Source of the DNA: Scheffersomyces stipitis CBS 6054
Taxonomy: Eukaryota; Ascomycota; Pichiomycetes; Serinales; Debaryomycetaceae
NCBI RefSeq assembly: GCF_000209165.1
Contig: NC_009046.1
Location: forward strand, 310,001 to 374,000
Length of the DNA stretch: 64,000 bases
Reading direction: 5' to 3'
Below the pieces are notes generated by a model. That model was not told where the DNA came from. It was given only the letters and a program-made list of their open reading frames with translations, and made no database searches. A program made the translations under genes and the position numbers. Position 1 is the first letter of the stretch, and each line of letters opens with the position of its first letter. Positions 40,592 to 53,048 of the stretch are shown here, one piece after another.

Positions 40592-43066
40592 ATGGCTCCT
40601 TCCCAAGAAAGTGCCAATGGTAACCAGCTTGACACGTCTGGATCCGATGCAGAGGGTGGATTCATCGTCAATGATCCAAGCTACAACAAAAGAAGAACAA
40701 GAAGAACTTCCACAAAGGACACGTCATATCATGAGTCTACAGACGATGATGAGTTATTCGAAGATTTTAGCGAAGCGAAAACACCTGCAAAACGTACTCG
40801 AGCCACGCGCTCCAAAGTTACCAAAAGGAAGACGAAGTTAGAACAAGATAACGGAGACTCAGAATTCGTGCTAAAGATTACAGAAAACGAAGATGACGCA
40901 GACGACGACTTTGAAATTCTTTCTTTCAATACGGTTGACAAAAATGGCTCCTCGAAAGATATGGCAATCGAATTGTCAGAAGACGATCTTGATTTGGAAG
41001 ACGACTTACCTTTATCAAGTAGAGGTGCAAACAAGAAAGGTAAAGTAACCAAGAAAAAGCCGAGGAAGAAGAAGGAGCCCAAAGTTAAAGTTCCATATTT
41101 CACGCGTATCACCAACCGTTTGTACGAGTTTCACCCTCACTTGAAAGATGTATTCCCCTATTTGGCGTCTTTGGAACGGATTCCAGTAGAACGCTCTCCA
41201 CAACCTCCTTCAATGAATATCAAACTCTTGCCGTTCCAGCTTGAAGGTTTGAACTGGTTGAAGAAACAAGAAGATGGTGAGTTTCAAGGTGGAATATTGG
41301 CCGATGAAATGGGTATGGGTAAAACCATCCAGACAATCGGGTTATTCACCAGTGACTTGACTAAGCGGCCCAATTTGGTAGTTGGTCCAACTGTTGCGTT
41401 GATGCAATGGAAAAATGAAATCGAAAAACATACAGAACCGGGATTGTTGAAAGTGTTGTTGTACCATGGAGCCAACAGAACTACTGATGTCAAAGAGTTA
41501 AGTAAATATGACGTCATATTGACATCGTACTCCGTTCTTGAATCTGTATATCGTAAAGAAAACCATGGATTTAAGAGAAAAAGCGGATTGGTAAAGGAAA
41601 AGTCAGCACTACATGCAGTGGAATTCTACAGAGTGATTTTGGATGAAGCTCACAACATCAAGGACAGAACATCTGGAACAGCTAAAGCAGCGAATAACTT
41701 AAGATGTAAGAAGAGATGGTGTTTGTCAGGAACACCATTACAAAACAGAATTGGTGAAATGTACTCCTTAATTCGATTCATGAAAATGGAGCCTTTTCAC
41801 CAATACTTCTGTACCAAGTGTGATTGTAAGAGTGACGAATGGAAGTTTTCTGATTGGAGACACTGTGACCAATGTGGGCATGCACCAATGGTTCACACCA
41901 ATTTCTTTAACCATTTCATGTTGAAGAATATTCAAAAATTTGGTATTGAGGGTGACGGTCTAGTAAGTTTTCAGAATATTAGGCTACTTTTGCAAAATGT
42001 AATGTTAAGAAGAACCAAAATTGAAAGAGCTGATGACTTGGGACTACCACCAAGAATAGTAGAGATCAGAAGGGACAGGTTTAACGAAGAAGAAAAGGAT
42101 TTGTATACATCGCTATACAGTGATTCCAAGAGAAAGTTTAACGATTATGTCGCTGAAGGTGTCGTGTTGAATAACTATGCCAATATCTTTACTTTGATAA
42201 CAAGAATGAGACAGCTTGCTGATCATCCGGATTTGGTATTAAAAAGAGTTGGCACGAATCAAATTTCCAGTGAAATCGAAGGAGTGATAATGTGTCAGCT
42301 TTGTGACGATGAAGCTGAAGAGCCGATTGAATCTAAGTGTCACCATAGATTTTGCAGGATGTGTATTCTGGAATACGTAGAGTCATTTATGGGCGAAGAG
42401 AAGAATTTACAGTGTCCGGTTTGCCATATTGGATTATCTATTGATTTGGAGCAGACTGCCCTTGAAGTTGACGAAGAGTTGTTTTCAAAGGCTTCTATCG
42501 TCAATAGAATCAAGATGGGTTCGCATGGAGGTGAATGGAGATCTTCTACAAAGATCGAAGCTTTAGTAGAAGAACTCTACAAGTTAAGATCAGACAAACA
42601 TACGATCAAATCCATTGTCTTCTCACAATTTACTTCGATGTTGGACTTGATCGAATGGAGACTAAAGAGAGCTGGGTTCCAGACAGTGAAATTACAAGGA
42701 TCGATGTCTCCACAACAGCGTGACAATACTATCAAGTATTTCATGGATAATACTGAAGTAGAAGTATTCTTGGTTTCTTTGAAAGCCGGTGGTGTCGCCC
42801 TTAATTTGTGTGAAGCCTCTCAAGTATTTTTGATGGACCCCTGGTGGAATCCAAGTGTTGAATGGCAGTCCATGGATAGGGTGCATAGAATTGGCCAAAA
42901 GAGACCTATTCGAATTACCAGATTTTGTATTGAGGACAGTATAGAGATGAAGATTATTGAGTTACAGGAAAAGAAAGCCAATATGATTCATGCTACTATA
43001 AACCACGACGACGGTGCGGTGAATCGTTTGACTCCCGATGACTTGCAGTTCTTGTTTATGAACTAA
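40592..43066 (+). CDS. RAD16: Rad16, SNF2-family ATPase/RING for global genome repair
   Basis: Nucleotide-excision-repair factor that acts with Rad7 on non-transcribed DNA. The 824 residues have an acidic, Ser-rich N-terminus with Lys-rich blocks. The SNF2 ATPase begins with [14 protein letters not shown] (about 235-248) and includes DEAHNIKD and [16 protein letters not shown] Cys cluster (CTKCDCK...CDQCGH, about 407-430) follows. The helicase lobe is interrupted by a RING finger ([21 protein letters not shown]...CPVC, about 568-612). Motif VI is [11 protein letters not shown] near 762. Length and order equal Rad16 (790 in S. cerevisiae). The next gene is LYS2, also its neighbour in S. cerevisiae. 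Confidence 0.96.
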   Translation: MAPSQESANGNQLDTSGSDAEGGFIVNDPSYNKRRTRRTSTKDTSYHESTDDDELFEDFSEAKTPAKRTRATRSKVTKRKTKLEQDNGDSEFVLKITENEDDADDDFEILSFNTVDKNGSSKDMAIELSEDDLDLEDDLPLSSRGANKKGKVTKKKPRKKKEPKVKVPYFTRITNRLYEFHPHLKDVFPYLASLERIPVERSPQPPSMNIKLLPFQLEGLNWLKKQEDGEFQGGILADEMGMGKTIQTIGLFTSDLTKRPNLVVGPTVALMQWKNEIEKHTEPGLLKVLLYHGANRTTDVKELSKYDVILTSYSVLESVYRKENHGFKRKSGLVKEKSALHAVEFYRVILDEAHNIKDRTSGTAKAANNLRCKKRWCLSGTPLQNRIGEMYSLIRFMKMEPFHQYFCTKCDCKSDEWKFSDWRHCDQCGHAPMVHTNFFNHFMLKNIQKFGIEGDGLVSFQNIRLLLQNVMLRRTKIERADDLGLPPRIVEIRRDRFNEEEKDLYTSLYSDSKRKFNDYVAEGVVLNNYANIFTLITRMRQLADHPDLVLKRVGTNQISSEIEGVIMCQLCDDEAEEPIESKCHHRFCRMCILEYVESFMGEEKNLQCPVCHIGLSIDLEQTALEVDEELFSKASIVNRIKMGSHGGEWRSSTKIEALVEELYKLRSDKHTIKSIVFSQFTSMLDLIEWRLKRAGFQTVKLQGSMSPQQRDNTIKYFMDNTEVEVFLVSLKAGGVALNLCEASQVFLMDPWWNPSVEWQSMDRVHRIGQKRPIRITRFCIEDSIEMKIIELQEKKANMIHATINHDDGAVNRLTPDDLQFLFMN

Positions 43067-43217
43067 ATGGGGTTTGTATAAGACTTTATTGTATTATCTG
43101 CAATCATACATATTAGCAATTTAGATTCGTAAAATTTTGCAACTATAGTTACAACCGTACAACTGATTGTTATCTTCACGTGACTTGATATCACTCAAAA
43201 TGCTGCGAAATTTACTC

Positions 43218-43224
43218 TGACTCA
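43218..43224 (+). promoter_or_regulatory. Gcn4 site upstream of LYS2
   Basis: A perfect TGACTCA lies 269 bp upstream of the LYS2 ATG, with a reverse GAGTCA at 43289-43294. Gcn4-type control of lysine genes is well known in yeasts. TCACGTGA also occurs at 43176-43183. Confidence 0.65.
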
Positions 43225-43492
43225 TCTACGGCGTATCTCCAGGCATTAGGAAAGTAACCAGTTGACATGCAGGACCATTGATTTTATCGAGTCACCAATA
43301 GCGGAGTGAAAAATTGTGAAAAGTTTTGATGAATTGGGAGTCTAATTTTGTTTCATCTTCTTGTTTCTTGCAATTAGATAGAAGAAAAAGAATTGACAGA
43401 ATAGTTCTTTTAACAGTGAACAATTTCATTGAAACTCATAGTTATTACAACTTTTCTAAATTCTTGCTATTGTCATACCAATCGTGCTTAAC

Positions 43493-46400
43493 ATGTCTTT
43501 CTGGTCAGAGTATTTGGATAGTCCAACTTTGTCTGTGTTACCACATGACTTCTTGAAGCCTGCCAATAACCAGTCGGTCGAGGCTACCTATAGTTTTGAA
43601 ATTGAAAAGGAAGAGAGCTTTATTACTGGACTTGCTGTCTTTTCTGCATTAATCTACAGATTGACTGGAGACGAGGACATAGTCATTGCTACAGATGCGA
43701 AGACTTCAGGAACTGAGTTCATCATCAGATTGAGTTTGACACCAGAGTTGAGTTTTGATCAATTAGTTGCTAATGTCACCAAGGAATTCGAAAATAATGT
43801 TGCCAAGATTGACTACACTTCTCTTTCGGAGGTATCAGAACAGATAAGAGCTGCTAAGAAATTGGAAGAACATCCAGGCTTGTTCAGGTTATCATATCAG
43901 CACTCGAATCCTAACCAACAGCTATCCACCACTGTTGAGGGCTCCATTCGTGATTTGGCTGTATTCACAGAAGGCAACAAGTTCACCATTTTCTACAACA
44001 GTTTGCTCTATAAGCATGACAGAGTTGTTGTATTTGGAGAACAGTTTTCGCAATACATTGCTAAAGCTTCCTCCAATTCAAATGTTCAGATTACAAAGGT
44101 TAACTTGATCACTCCATCTCAGAAGGAACATTTGCCAGATCCAACTTTGGACTTGGACTGGGGCGGATACCGTGGAGCCATCCAAGACATCTTCATGAAG
44201 AATGCCTTAGCACATCCAGAAAAACCATGTGTGATTGAAACCAAGTCGTTCTTGGATCCTTCTACAAAGACTCGAACCTTCAACTACAAACAAATCAATC
44301 AGGCTTCCAACGTAGTAGGTAACTATTTGAAGGAAACTGGTATCAAGAAAGGAGATATAGTCATGATCTACGCTTACAGAGGTGTTGATTTGATGGTAGC
44401 TGTGATGGGTGTCTTGAAGGCTGGTGCCACCTTTTCTGTGATTGACCCTGCCTACCCTCCAGCTAGACAAAATATCTACCTCTCTGTAGCCAAGCCTTCT
44501 GGGTTAATTGGGTTGGAAAAGGCTGGGACCTTAGACTCATTAGTTGTGGATTACATCAAAAACGAGTTGAAGGTAGTTACCACAATTCCTCAATTGAAAA
44601 TCAACGATGACGGTTCATTGGTCGGAGGTGTGATTGAAGGCCAATCCGCTGATTGTTTACAAGGCTACGAAAAGTTCCAAGATCAGGCTACAGGAGTCAT
44701 TGTTGGTCCTGATTCCAATCCTACTCTTTCATTCACTTCTGGTTCTGAAGGTATTCCCAAGGGTGTTTTGGGTCGTCATTACTCTTTGGCTTACTATTTC
44801 CCATGGATGGCAAAGACTTTTGGATTGTCTGAAAAGGACAAGTTTACCATGTTGTCTGGTATTGCTCATGATCCAATCCAAAGAGATATGTTCACGCCTT
44901 TATTTTTGGGGGCTCAATTGTTGGTGCCCACTGCAGACGATATTGGAACTCCAGGTAAATTGGCAGATTGGATGGCTGAATATGGTGCTACTGTAACTCA
45001 TTTGACACCAGCTATGGGTCAATTGTTGAGCGCTCAAGCTTCTACACCAATTCCAAGTTTGCATCATGCCTTCTTTGTTGGTGATATTTTGACGAAGAGA
45101 GACTGTTTGAGATTGCAAACTTTGGCAGAAAACGTTTTTATTGTAAATATGTACGGTACTACTGAAACTCAAAGGTCGGTGTCCTTCTTCGAGATTAAGA
45201 GCAGAAAGGCTGATTCAACTTACTTGAAGAACTTAAAGGATGTCATGCCAGCAGGTACCGGTATGTACAATGTCCAGTTGCTAGTTGTCAACAGAAATGA
45301 CAGATCGCAAACTTGTGGTGTTGGTGAAGTAGGAGAAATCTACGTTAGAGCAGCTGGACTTGCCGAAGGGTACAGAGGGTTGCCAGACTTGAACAAAGAA
45401 AAGTTTGTTACTAACTGGTATGTTGATTCTAGCGAATGGGTTAAGAAAGACGAGGAAAACAAGAAGCCAGAAGAAGTATGGAGAGAACACGGATGGTTGG
45501 GTCCAAGAGACAGATTGTACAGAACTGGAGATTTAGGACGTTATCTTCCAGATGGTAATGTTGAATGTTGTGGTCGTGCTGACGATCAAGTCAAGATCAG
45601 AGGGTTCAGAATTGAATTGGGAGAAATCGACACCCACTTGTCACAACATCCCTTGGTCAGGGAGAACGTTACTTTGGTTAGAAGAGACAAAAACGAAGAA
45701 CCAACATTGATTTCATATATAGTTCCCAAAGAGTCTCCCGAATTGGCTCAATTTAAGGCTGAAGTGGACGATGAAACCGACTCTGATCCTATTGTTCAAG
45801 GTTTAGTTTCCTACAGAGAATTGATAAAGGACATCAAGAACTACTTGAAGAAGAGATTGGCATCTTATGCTGTGCCAACTGTAGTGGTTCCTCTTGCTAA
45901 ATTGCCTTTGAACCCTAACGGTAAGGTGGACAAGCCAAAATTGCCATTCCCAGATACGGCACAATTGTCAGCTGTGGCCAAATTGGTTGCCAGCAGTAGA
46001 GCTGGTGGAGCTGAAGCCGCCGAAGAAGAAGAATTCTCTAAGTTAGAAGAAGTTATCAGAGATTTGTGGTTAGAGGTTTTGCCCACCAGACCAGCAACGA
46101 TTTCCAAGGACGACTCGTTCTTTGACTTGGGTGGTCACTCCATCTTGGGTACTAGAATGATTTTTGAATTGAGAAAGAGATTGAATGTCGATGTTCCATT
46201 GGGTGTTATCTTTAAGAACCCTTCTATTGAAGCTTTTGCCAAGGAAGTGGAAAAGTTTATTAAGGGTTCCGACTTTCAACTAGCTGATGGCAAGGAAACT
46301 GAAGAAGAAGCCGAAGAAATTATCGACTATTCCAAAGACGCTGCTGAGTTGGCTCAAAGTGCATTGCTTGAAAAATACGACTCGTTGAAGGAGCTTGATA

Positions 46401-47677
46401 CATCGAAGACAATCAACGTGTTCGTCACTGGTGGTACTGGTTTCTTGGGCTCTTTCATCATACGCGATATCTTGACGTCTCGTCCAAACCAATCTTTTAA
46501 GATCTACGCTCATGTCAGAGCTTCTTCCAAAGAAGCAGGTCTCGAAAGGTTACGCAAGGCTGGTCTTACTTACGGTATTTGGCAAGACGAATGGTCAAAG
46601 AATATCGAGGTGGTATTGGGTGATTTGTCCAAGCCGCAGTTTGGTTTGGACGATACTGATTGGGTACAATTAGCAAACGAAATCGATGTCATAGTTCATA
46701 ACGGTGCTTTTGTTCACTGGGTGTATCCATACTCTCAATTGAGAGATGCCAATGTCAATGGCACCATTAACGTTTTGAACTTGTGTGGTCAAGGTAAGGC
46801 TAAGTTCTTTTCGTTCGTTTCTTCTACATCTGCTCTTGACACAGACTACTTTGTCCACCTTTCCGACGAATTGATTGCTAAGGGCTTGCCTGGTCTTCCA
46901 GAATCCGATAATTTACAAGGTTCCGCCAAGGGCTTGGGCAATGGTTATGGTCAATCCAAATGGGCTGCCGAATATATTATCAGAGCTGCTGGTAAGAGAG
47001 GATTGAGAGGTTGTATCACGAGACCAGGTTACGTAACTGGCTTTTCGCAGACTGGTGCTTCCAACACTGATGATTTCTTGTTGAGAATGTTAAAGGGAAG
47101 TGCTGAATTGGGATTCTACCCCAACATTTCAAACAATGTCAACATGGTTCCAGTAGACCATGTTGCCAGAGTAGTCGTAGCAACAGCATTGCATCCTCCT
47201 GTAGACACTGAATTGGCTGTAGCTCATGTCACTGGACATCCAAGAATCGAATTTAATGATTTCTTGGGTACTTTGAAGACCTATGGATACAATGTCGATA
47301 TCGTCGACTACCCTGAATGGAGAAAGGAGCTAGAAAGATTTGTAGTGGAAGACTCGAAGGAATCTGCTTTGTTCCCATTGTTGCACTTTGTTTTGGACAA
47401 CTTGCCACAGGATACCAAGGCTCCAGAATTGGACGATTCCAACGCTGCCACTTCTTTGAAAGCTGATGCTGCCTGGACTGGAGTCGATTTCAGTTCTGGA
47501 AGGGGTGTGGACGCTAAGCAGATGAGCATCTACATCAGTTACTTGATCAAGACTGGCTTCTTGCCTGTACCTACTGGTGAAGGTGCAAAGTTGCCTCAAA
47601 TTGAAATTAGCAAAGTGACCTTGGACTTGATTAATTCTGGAGCCAGCGCCCGTTCTTCGGCTGCTGCACCTAAGTAA
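43493..47677 (+). CDS. LYS2: L-2-aminoadipate reductase Lys2
   Basis: Large subunit enzyme that adenylates, thioesterifies and reduces alpha-aminoadipate to its semialdehyde in lysine synthesis. The 1394 residues match S. cerevisiae Lys2 (1392). The adenylation domain contains [11 protein letters not shown] (about 410-420), YGTTE and [13 protein letters not shown]. The carrier site GGHSI (Ser near 883) is 4'-phosphopantetheinylated by Lys5. The reductase domain begins with [11 protein letters not shown] (about 980). It ends with an Ala/Ser-rich tail. The ATG at 43493 is used; a GTG three codons earlier is ignored. I checked every CTG in the gene and none is in frame. A Gcn4 site lies upstream. 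Confidence 0.98.
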   Translation: MSFWSEYLDSPTLSVLPHDFLKPANNQSVEATYSFEIEKEESFITGLAVFSALIYRLTGDEDIVIATDAKTSGTEFIIRLSLTPELSFDQLVANVTKEFENNVAKIDYTSLSEVSEQIRAAKKLEEHPGLFRLSYQHSNPNQQLSTTVEGSIRDLAVFTEGNKFTIFYNSLLYKHDRVVVFGEQFSQYIAKASSNSNVQITKVNLITPSQKEHLPDPTLDLDWGGYRGAIQDIFMKNALAHPEKPCVIETKSFLDPSTKTRTFNYKQINQASNVVGNYLKETGIKKGDIVMIYAYRGVDLMVAVMGVLKAGATFSVIDPAYPPARQNIYLSVAKPSGLIGLEKAGTLDSLVVDYIKNELKVVTTIPQLKINDDGSLVGGVIEGQSADCLQGYEKFQDQATGVIVGPDSNPTLSFTSGSEGIPKGVLGRHYSLAYYFPWMAKTFGLSEKDKFTMLSGIAHDPIQRDMFTPLFLGAQLLVPTADDIGTPGKLADWMAEYGATVTHLTPAMGQLLSAQASTPIPSLHHAFFVGDILTKRDCLRLQTLAENVFIVNMYGTTETQRSVSFFEIKSRKADSTYLKNLKDVMPAGTGMYNVQLLVVNRNDRSQTCGVGEVGEIYVRAAGLAEGYRGLPDLNKEKFVTNWYVDSSEWVKKDEENKKPEEVWREHGWLGPRDRLYRTGDLGRYLPDGNVECCGRADDQVKIRGFRIELGEIDTHLSQHPLVRENVTLVRRDKNEEPTLISYIVPKESPELAQFKAEVDDETDSDPIVQGLVSYRELIKDIKNYLKKRLASYAVPTVVVPLAKLPLNPNGKVDKPKLPFPDTAQLSAVAKLVASSRAGGAEAAEEEEFSKLEEVIRDLWLEVLPTRPATISKDDSFFDLGGHSILGTRMIFELRKRLNVDVPLGVIFKNPSIEAFAKEVEKFIKGSDFQLADGKETEEEAEEIIDYSKDAAELAQSALLEKYDSLKELDTSKTINVFVTGGTGFLGSFIIRDILTSRPNQSFKIYAHVRASSKEAGLERLRKAGLTYGIWQDEWSKNIEVVLGDLSKPQFGLDDTDWVQLANEIDVIVHNGAFVHWVYPYSQLRDANVNGTINVLNLCGQGKAKFFSFVSSTSALDTDYFVHLSDELIAKGLPGLPESDNLQGSAKGLGNGYGQSKWAAEYIIRAAGKRGLRGCITRPGYVTGFSQTGASNTDDFLLRMLKGSAELGFYPNISNNVNMVPVDHVARVVVATALHPPVDTELAVAHVTGHPRIEFNDFLGTLKTYGYNVDIVDYPEWRKELERFVVEDSKESALFPLLHFVLDNLPQDTKAPELDDSNAATSLKADAAWTGVDFSSGRGVDAKQMSIYISYLIKTGFLPVPTGEGAKLPQIEISKVTLDLINSGASARSSAAAPK

Positions 47678-47940
47678 GTATAAGTAATTTCACAAATCGA
47701 AAATGCATAGCTATTAGAAAGTGTGTTGTTGAATTGTAGCAATGGTTCCTATAGAGAATTATTATGGGTGCAAATATTTGTTGTGGTAGCGCCGTAGTAA
47801 TATCATGTGACGCGATTATATATACTAATTCAAGTCAAGTTAACCTGGAAATCACCTAACCAACAAGTATACAACAAATTATAAATATACATATTCAGCT
47901 TGATTTTCCAGCCGGAATAATTCAAAATAAGAATGCAATT

Positions 47941-49452
47941 ATGCACCCAATGATATCACGAGATTACACGCCGAACAAGGCTCAGCCTTCGGTACCTACG
48001 GGTACTAGTGCCCCTAATAATACCCCAAAGGGAAAGGAAGTACCCTTTGAGAACCATTTAAAATCAGTAGAGGACCGTAGTAATACGATTGTTGAAATGG
48101 AATTGGATCCGATATCATCTTCCAATATCGCATATAACAAAGAATATGCTCGTTCAATGGATACGAATCTTCTTACCTCGGATATTTCACGAGAGTCTTC
48201 AACAACAAGTGTACAAAGTGCCTTCATGAAACGTGGTAAAGACTCGGGAAGACGGAAGTCTACTCCTTTTGAATCAAGTCTGTCGTTGTATAGCACAGAA
48301 TCTACACCAGTGCGTTCAACAGTAGGAGGTGGTTCTATTAATAATGGTAACGGTTCATTACTTTCATCGCCAATGTCACCTCGACAGTATACTACCCATC
48401 AGGCTCAACAGCGAACTATCAGTGGTAGCAGTAGAAGTCCCATGACATCTAATCGTAAATTTATCGGAGCCTTGACTCCTTTGGTGGCTGGATCTGTACA
48501 ATCTATATCTGGCTCTGATGCCAAGGCCGCGTTAGCTTCCAGTAGCGAAGCCGATAAAAAGAGACTTGTAGATCAATTCTATAATTCCGTGAATGAATCG
48601 AATCCCGTAAGTCGAGCTTCAAGTAGTTCTGAGTTGGCGCAGCATTTCAAGAGTACTTCCACCAACTTGCAATCGCCTACAGCTGAAAAAGCGTTGAAAT
48701 GGATAGAGAACTCCAGTTCAAATGAAAGTGACCAGAAACCATTCAAAATACGAACCACTCCCAAAATCATTAACTATACAGAAGAGAAGTTTAATAGCAT
48801 AATCAACAATGGAGGGTTCACATACACTTCTAACAGTTCAAAGTTGATAGAGGACCAAGAGCTTACAAATTACTTATTAAACATTGACACAATTCTAGAG
48901 GACCCCAATAAAGAGAACGACAACAATGGAAAAAGCAAGCGGCACGACCACCATAAACAGAACAAGGATCTGTTGGAACCATTGGCTACGATAATGAAGT
49001 CACTTTCTCTGACATTAGTAGAAAAATCGAAGTTAAACTTAATTGACGATGACGACGATCACATTGAATCGTTGGCACAATTAAACGGGTTGAGCAAGTA
49101 TTTGCTGGACTTGCACAACAGTACGAACGAGTTGCTCCAAAGGTTGATATTGAACCGAGAGGAAATCAAGTCCAATTATAGAAGTGAAATCAAGGATAGT
49201 TTGAACCGACTCAGTGATCTTTCAGCAGAGCTTAACAACCTAGAGATAAAGCTTTCAGTGATCAAGAATAAAATAAATGACAGTAAAACTGTGATGTCGA
49301 GAGAAATGGCAGATAAAATAGAGTTGTTGGAGTATGTTAATGACCGATTCAAGGACTACTCCACACAAAAGAGAAACATGCGTTTCAAGCAGTACAATAT
49401 TGCATTAGCTGTCTTAGTGGTGGTGGTAAGTATATACATTGGATATAGATAG
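47941..49452 (+). CDS. Tail-anchored Ser-rich coiled-coil protein
   Basis: A 503-residue protein I do not recognise firmly. The first ~270 residues are Ser/Thr/Asn-rich and probably disordered, with phosphorylation-type SP and TP sites. From ~290 there are helical segments, and about 390-480 is a coiled coil (LNRLSDLSAELNNLEIKL, IKNKINDSKTV). The last ~20 residues (IALAVLVVVVSIYIGYR) form a C-terminal membrane anchor, so it is a likely GET-pathway client. The layout resembles spindle-pole or nuclear-envelope proteins of the Kar1 kind, but no specific motif proves this. It follows LYS2 in tandem. Confidence 0.75.
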   Translation: MHPMISRDYTPNKAQPSVPTGTSAPNNTPKGKEVPFENHLKSVEDRSNTIVEMELDPISSSNIAYNKEYARSMDTNLLTSDISRESSTTSVQSAFMKRGKDSGRRKSTPFESSLSLYSTESTPVRSTVGGGSINNGNGSLLSSPMSPRQYTTHQAQQRTISGSSRSPMTSNRKFIGALTPLVAGSVQSISGSDAKAALASSSEADKKRLVDQFYNSVNESNPVSRASSSSELAQHFKSTSTNLQSPTAEKALKWIENSSSNESDQKPFKIRTTPKIINYTEEKFNSIINNGGFTYTSNSSKLIEDQELTNYLLNIDTILEDPNKENDNNGKSKRHDHHKQNKDLLEPLATIMKSLSLTLVEKSKLNLIDDDDDHIESLAQLNGLSKYLLDLHNSTNELLQRLILNREEIKSNYRSEIKDSLNRLSDLSAELNNLEIKLSVIKNKINDSKTVMSREMADKIELLEYVNDRFKDYSTQKRNMRFKQYNIALAVLVVVVSIYIGYR

Positions 49453-51230
49453 CAGTTATGAGAAATGAATACAAAAGGGTTACTTAGATATGCCGACGGT
49501 CGAGACTAAAATGTACCATTTTGTATTGCTATAGAGATCAAATACGAAGAGAACGGATGTCATCAGAACAAGTCTGCCAAATCGGACATAAATCGAGAAT
49601 TTGCTGGCTTGCGATCGGATATAGCAAAGCATTCTGAACTTGTAGAAAACAAAGCCATCGTTGATTCACACATTCAAGTTTCGTATTATAAGCTTCACTA
49701 GCAGTTGAGGGAAGCGCAAATACACTTCCGACATTGCTTAATATGGCTGATTTTATTTGCAAAGCTTTGACCAGACCAGCCCAATACGTAAACGAATATA
49801 CAAGGAAGAAATTATATTGATAATTAGAGCCAAAGTTTACGAGAAAATTCACAAAGCCCTAATGCCAAGGTCGGTAGTGTGCATTCGCTGCATGAATAGA
49901 TCGTACATTTTCACTAATAGAAAAAAAACCGCAGAAATATGCAAGTGGTCGAAATTTTAGTTAGAGGTGAGGGCGGGCTTTTTTCCAGTAGGGGGCACTG
50001 CGAAGGCTTCGAATCACATGTGCTCAAACTTACAGATATTGGTCGTTAGTCTAGAAGGATCGATCTGGCTGATCATCTCCTCAGATGAGATTTCAACTTT
50101 ACTCCTAGGCTCGCTAATTGCGGCCGCCTCATCAAATTTGGCCAGAAGGATGCTTACTGACATATATATCTGCAGGATCACATCACTCTGGTAATGATAT
50201 GCAAGTTTAGAGAATCGAAGTTCGGCAACGAAGTGTTAAGAAAAGGACGTAACGGATCCCCCACGTTTATGCTTACACCATTCGCTATTTGCGCTTGAGG
50301 CAGTGTTGCCCCCACGGAAAGGCGTTTTATCCTCCCAGGGTACCCCAAAACTAGGCGAAAGAACTGCCAGTGCCATGGTTGGAGAGTGTCTACCCTAGTA
50401 CTTAAGTCATGTCACGTGAGTGTTGCTTAGACTTTCCTACGACGGAAAATTTACCATATAATATTGGTGTCGCCAGGCTGTCTGCAGGTGCCTTGAATTA
50501 TTAGTTCAGGCACCATACTAACGAAGCTGGCCATCAGTATAGTTCAAAAGCCGGCCTACGCGATGAGGAGTAGTTCTGCTCAGTTAATATGCCCAACATG
50601 GAGTGAAAGAGGAGCTCGCGGCTGGAATCATTCTCGCACGACTGAATAATTACGTGCCTTTTTGACTTGCATCTTCTCCCCATCTCCTCTCTCCAACCTT
50701 GGTTACCGGCGGCACTGCACAGTGCAAAAAAAGAAATTCACGCCAAAGATCAAGTTTAACTAGAATTGTCAATTAAACAGTGAACCTATTTACAATCTCT
50801 ATCTAGGAATATTATTCTTTTTGATATTGTTTTCTTCTCGTTACCACATCTGAGGTGTACTTGTTGCAACAGTACCAATTCCTGCTACCTGTTCGCACTC
50901 TCAACCCTCAAACGAGTGTACTACTGATCTTCGCTGGCTGTTGCCCGAACTTTCCTATCTGAAGATAACAGTTGCCAACAAGCCCACTACACAGTATTGA
51001 TTTTTGCTATACTTTGGTGCTTTAACGAAAGATACAGAGCTATAGGGCCACAAACAGTTTATACCTAGACCGTGCTACTGATCATAGTTCATTGTTTAGT
51101 GTACTCTGGTATTCAATAGAGACTTGCTGTGATTCATATTACAACTCACATTCTCTCATATTTCCACTTCCATTGTTTGCTCAACAGAAAATCTTGCCAT
51201 ACATAGTAATCTTAAGCCCACATCACTATC
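49453..51230. other. 1.8 kb spacer upstream of PDE2
   Basis: Probably PDE2 regulatory sequence plus a long 5' leader. A pyrimidine-rich stretch lies near 50670-50700 and TCACGTGA at 50412-50419. G- and C-runs (AGGGGG near 49990; CCCCCAC near 50260 and 50310) are STRE-like. Small frames overlap on both strands and none is credible. No RNA gene is recognised. Confidence 0.45.
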
Positions 51231-53048
51231 ATGGCTGAGATCTTGTCCTTAGTTCCAGATACTCCTGGAGCTCGTGCCTTCAACCTCCACCACAGATCGT
51301 TCAAGTACTACCAGAACTTCCGCGATATAGTTGCCTATTTGTTTTCCAAGGGAAACAATGAGGCAGACACAAACTACCCCATAGTTGTTGTTGTAGATGA
51401 AACCGAAGGCGGAACTTCTACAGCCACTTCATTGCATGAGTTGTCTTTTTCAGACAAGAAGTTGGTGCTCAAGTATTTCTTCATCCACCAGAATATAATC
51501 ATAGTGCTGCCCCGAGATCTCAATCCTGACTATATCAACAACAAGATTACTCAAGTGACGAATTTGATCACGAACCGTATCTCTCGTGTAGAGACATGGA
51601 CGGGAACAGGCACAAACTCAATCAACGACTTCTACTCGCAAGAGGAAGACTTGGAGCTCGGGGAAGTCATTTCCACCATGTCGTTTCTCTTGAGCAATAA
51701 CACGAACAAATCGTCGCAAACCACCGAGCATATCATCTACCTCAAAGACTTGATCATTGCAGATATCGATTTCAAGAGTTTGCTTTCGAACCATACGCCT
51801 GAGCATTTGGCCCGTTTATGCCATGCTGTTGGCCACTGGGCATTCCCGGCACACGAGTTATCAAACGACGACTTGGTATACTGTGTTTTCTTGATGTTCA
51901 AATATGCCTTGAAGCAAGTGAAAAAGAATCACAGCGGAAGCTTGTTGCATATACCTACATCTAACGAATTGTTGGCATTTGTCTTCATGGTAAGAGACAC
52001 TTACAAGAATGGCAACCCGTTCCACAACTTTCGTCATGCTGTTGATGTATTACAGGCATGTTTCCACTTTTTGATCAGATTGGACTGTTTGCCTGTCTTC
52101 AAGCAGTTGAAGAACGACCCTAAGTCCGACGAGCTTGCATTTCTCCAAACCAAGTTGGCGGACACAGAGGATCAGGAGTTGGTTCCCATAATCGGACAGC
52201 CTGATTATTTTGCATATGTTCTGACGTCAAAGACAACTTCACCCAACCCAACTTTAAAAGCGGTATTTCAGGACCACACGTCAAACTCGAGTTCTCCAGC
52301 TCACTCTCCCAACCACTTAAACCATTTGCAGACTCTTGGTTTGTTGGTGGCCGCATTAGGTCATGATGTTGGTCATCCAGGTGTCACCAATGCATTCATG
52401 ATCAAGAATTTTGCACCTACATCAATCTTGTTCAATGACAGGTCGGTTTTGGAGCTGTTCCATTCGTCTGTCTTCATCAACAAGATCTTAGCCGTCAACT
52501 GGCCCTCGTTGTTGACTGTGTTCACCGAATCTGGAGAGTCAGTTTCTGGTTTGTCGCTCCGAGAAATCATCATATCAAGCATATTGGCAACAGACATGGC
52601 TGAGCACTTCGAATATATCGATAGGTTAAAGAACTTGAAGTCACATGATTTCATCAAGCACAACAACCGGGTCAAATTGATCTCGTCGCTTTTGATCAAG
52701 TGTGCTGATATCTCGAATGTCACTCGTCCGTTGAGAGTGTCTTCTCAATGGGCCATGGTTTTAGGTAGAGAATTCGACGAAGTGGCCATGCTTGAAAAGA
52801 AGATTACCCTGGAAGACCACCTTGGAGACTTAGACACTGCTAAGGACTTGACCTACACCAAGGTGCCGTTGAGCTTGAACGAGATCTTGAAGTCTACACC
52901 AAACTTGCATAAGGGCCAGATCTTTTTCATCAATACTTTTGCAGAGAATTTGTTCAGCAACATCGCCGAGTTGTTGCCGGAGTTAAAATACACCTGCGAT
53001 ATCATCCGCGAGAATAAGGAATTTTGGGTCAACCGGGATAAGGCATAG
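51231..53048 (+). CDS. PDE2: High-affinity cAMP phosphodiesterase Pde2
   Basis: Class I 3',5'-cyclic-nucleotide phosphodiesterase that lowers cAMP and so restrains PKA. The 605 residues are longer than S. cerevisiae Pde2 (526). The metal-binding HD-type catalytic domain has HNFRHAVDV (about 265-273), LGHDVGHPGVTN (about 377) and CADISNVTRP (about 491). The loop between the first two is extended. Four codons I checked by eye look like in-frame CTG, including position 93, which would be Ser under the alternative code. VTS1 follows in tandem; the two are adjacent (but convergent) in S. cerevisiae. Confidence 0.96.
   Translation: MAEILSLVPDTPGARAFNLHHRSFKYYQNFRDIVAYLFSKGNNEADTNYPIVVVVDETEGGTSTATSLHELSFSDKKLVLKYFFIHQNIIIVLPRDLNPDYINNKITQVTNLITNRISRVETWTGTGTNSINDFYSQEEDLELGEVISTMSFLLSNNTNKSSQTTEHIIYLKDLIIADIDFKSLLSNHTPEHLARLCHAVGHWAFPAHELSNDDLVYCVFLMFKYALKQVKKNHSGSLLHIPTSNELLAFVFMVRDTYKNGNPFHNFRHAVDVLQACFHFLIRLDCLPVFKQLKNDPKSDELAFLQTKLADTEDQELVPIIGQPDYFAYVLTSKTTSPNPTLKAVFQDHTSNSSSPAHSPNHLNHLQTLGLLVAALGHDVGHPGVTNAFMIKNFAPTSILFNDRSVLELFHSSVFINKILAVNWPSLLTVFTESGESVSGLSLREIIISSILATDMAEHFEYIDRLKNLKSHDFIKHNNRVKLISSLLIKCADISNVTRPLRVSSQWAMVLGREFDEVAMLEKKITLEDHLGDLDTAKDLTYTKVPLSLNEILKSTPNLHKGQIFFINTFAENLFSNIAELLPELKYTCDIIRENKEFWVNRDKA

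Noticed and set aside
49538..49852. 104-codon minus-strand frame downstream of the tail-anchored protein gene
   Set aside because: It overlaps frames on the other strand and shows no domain or conserved composition.
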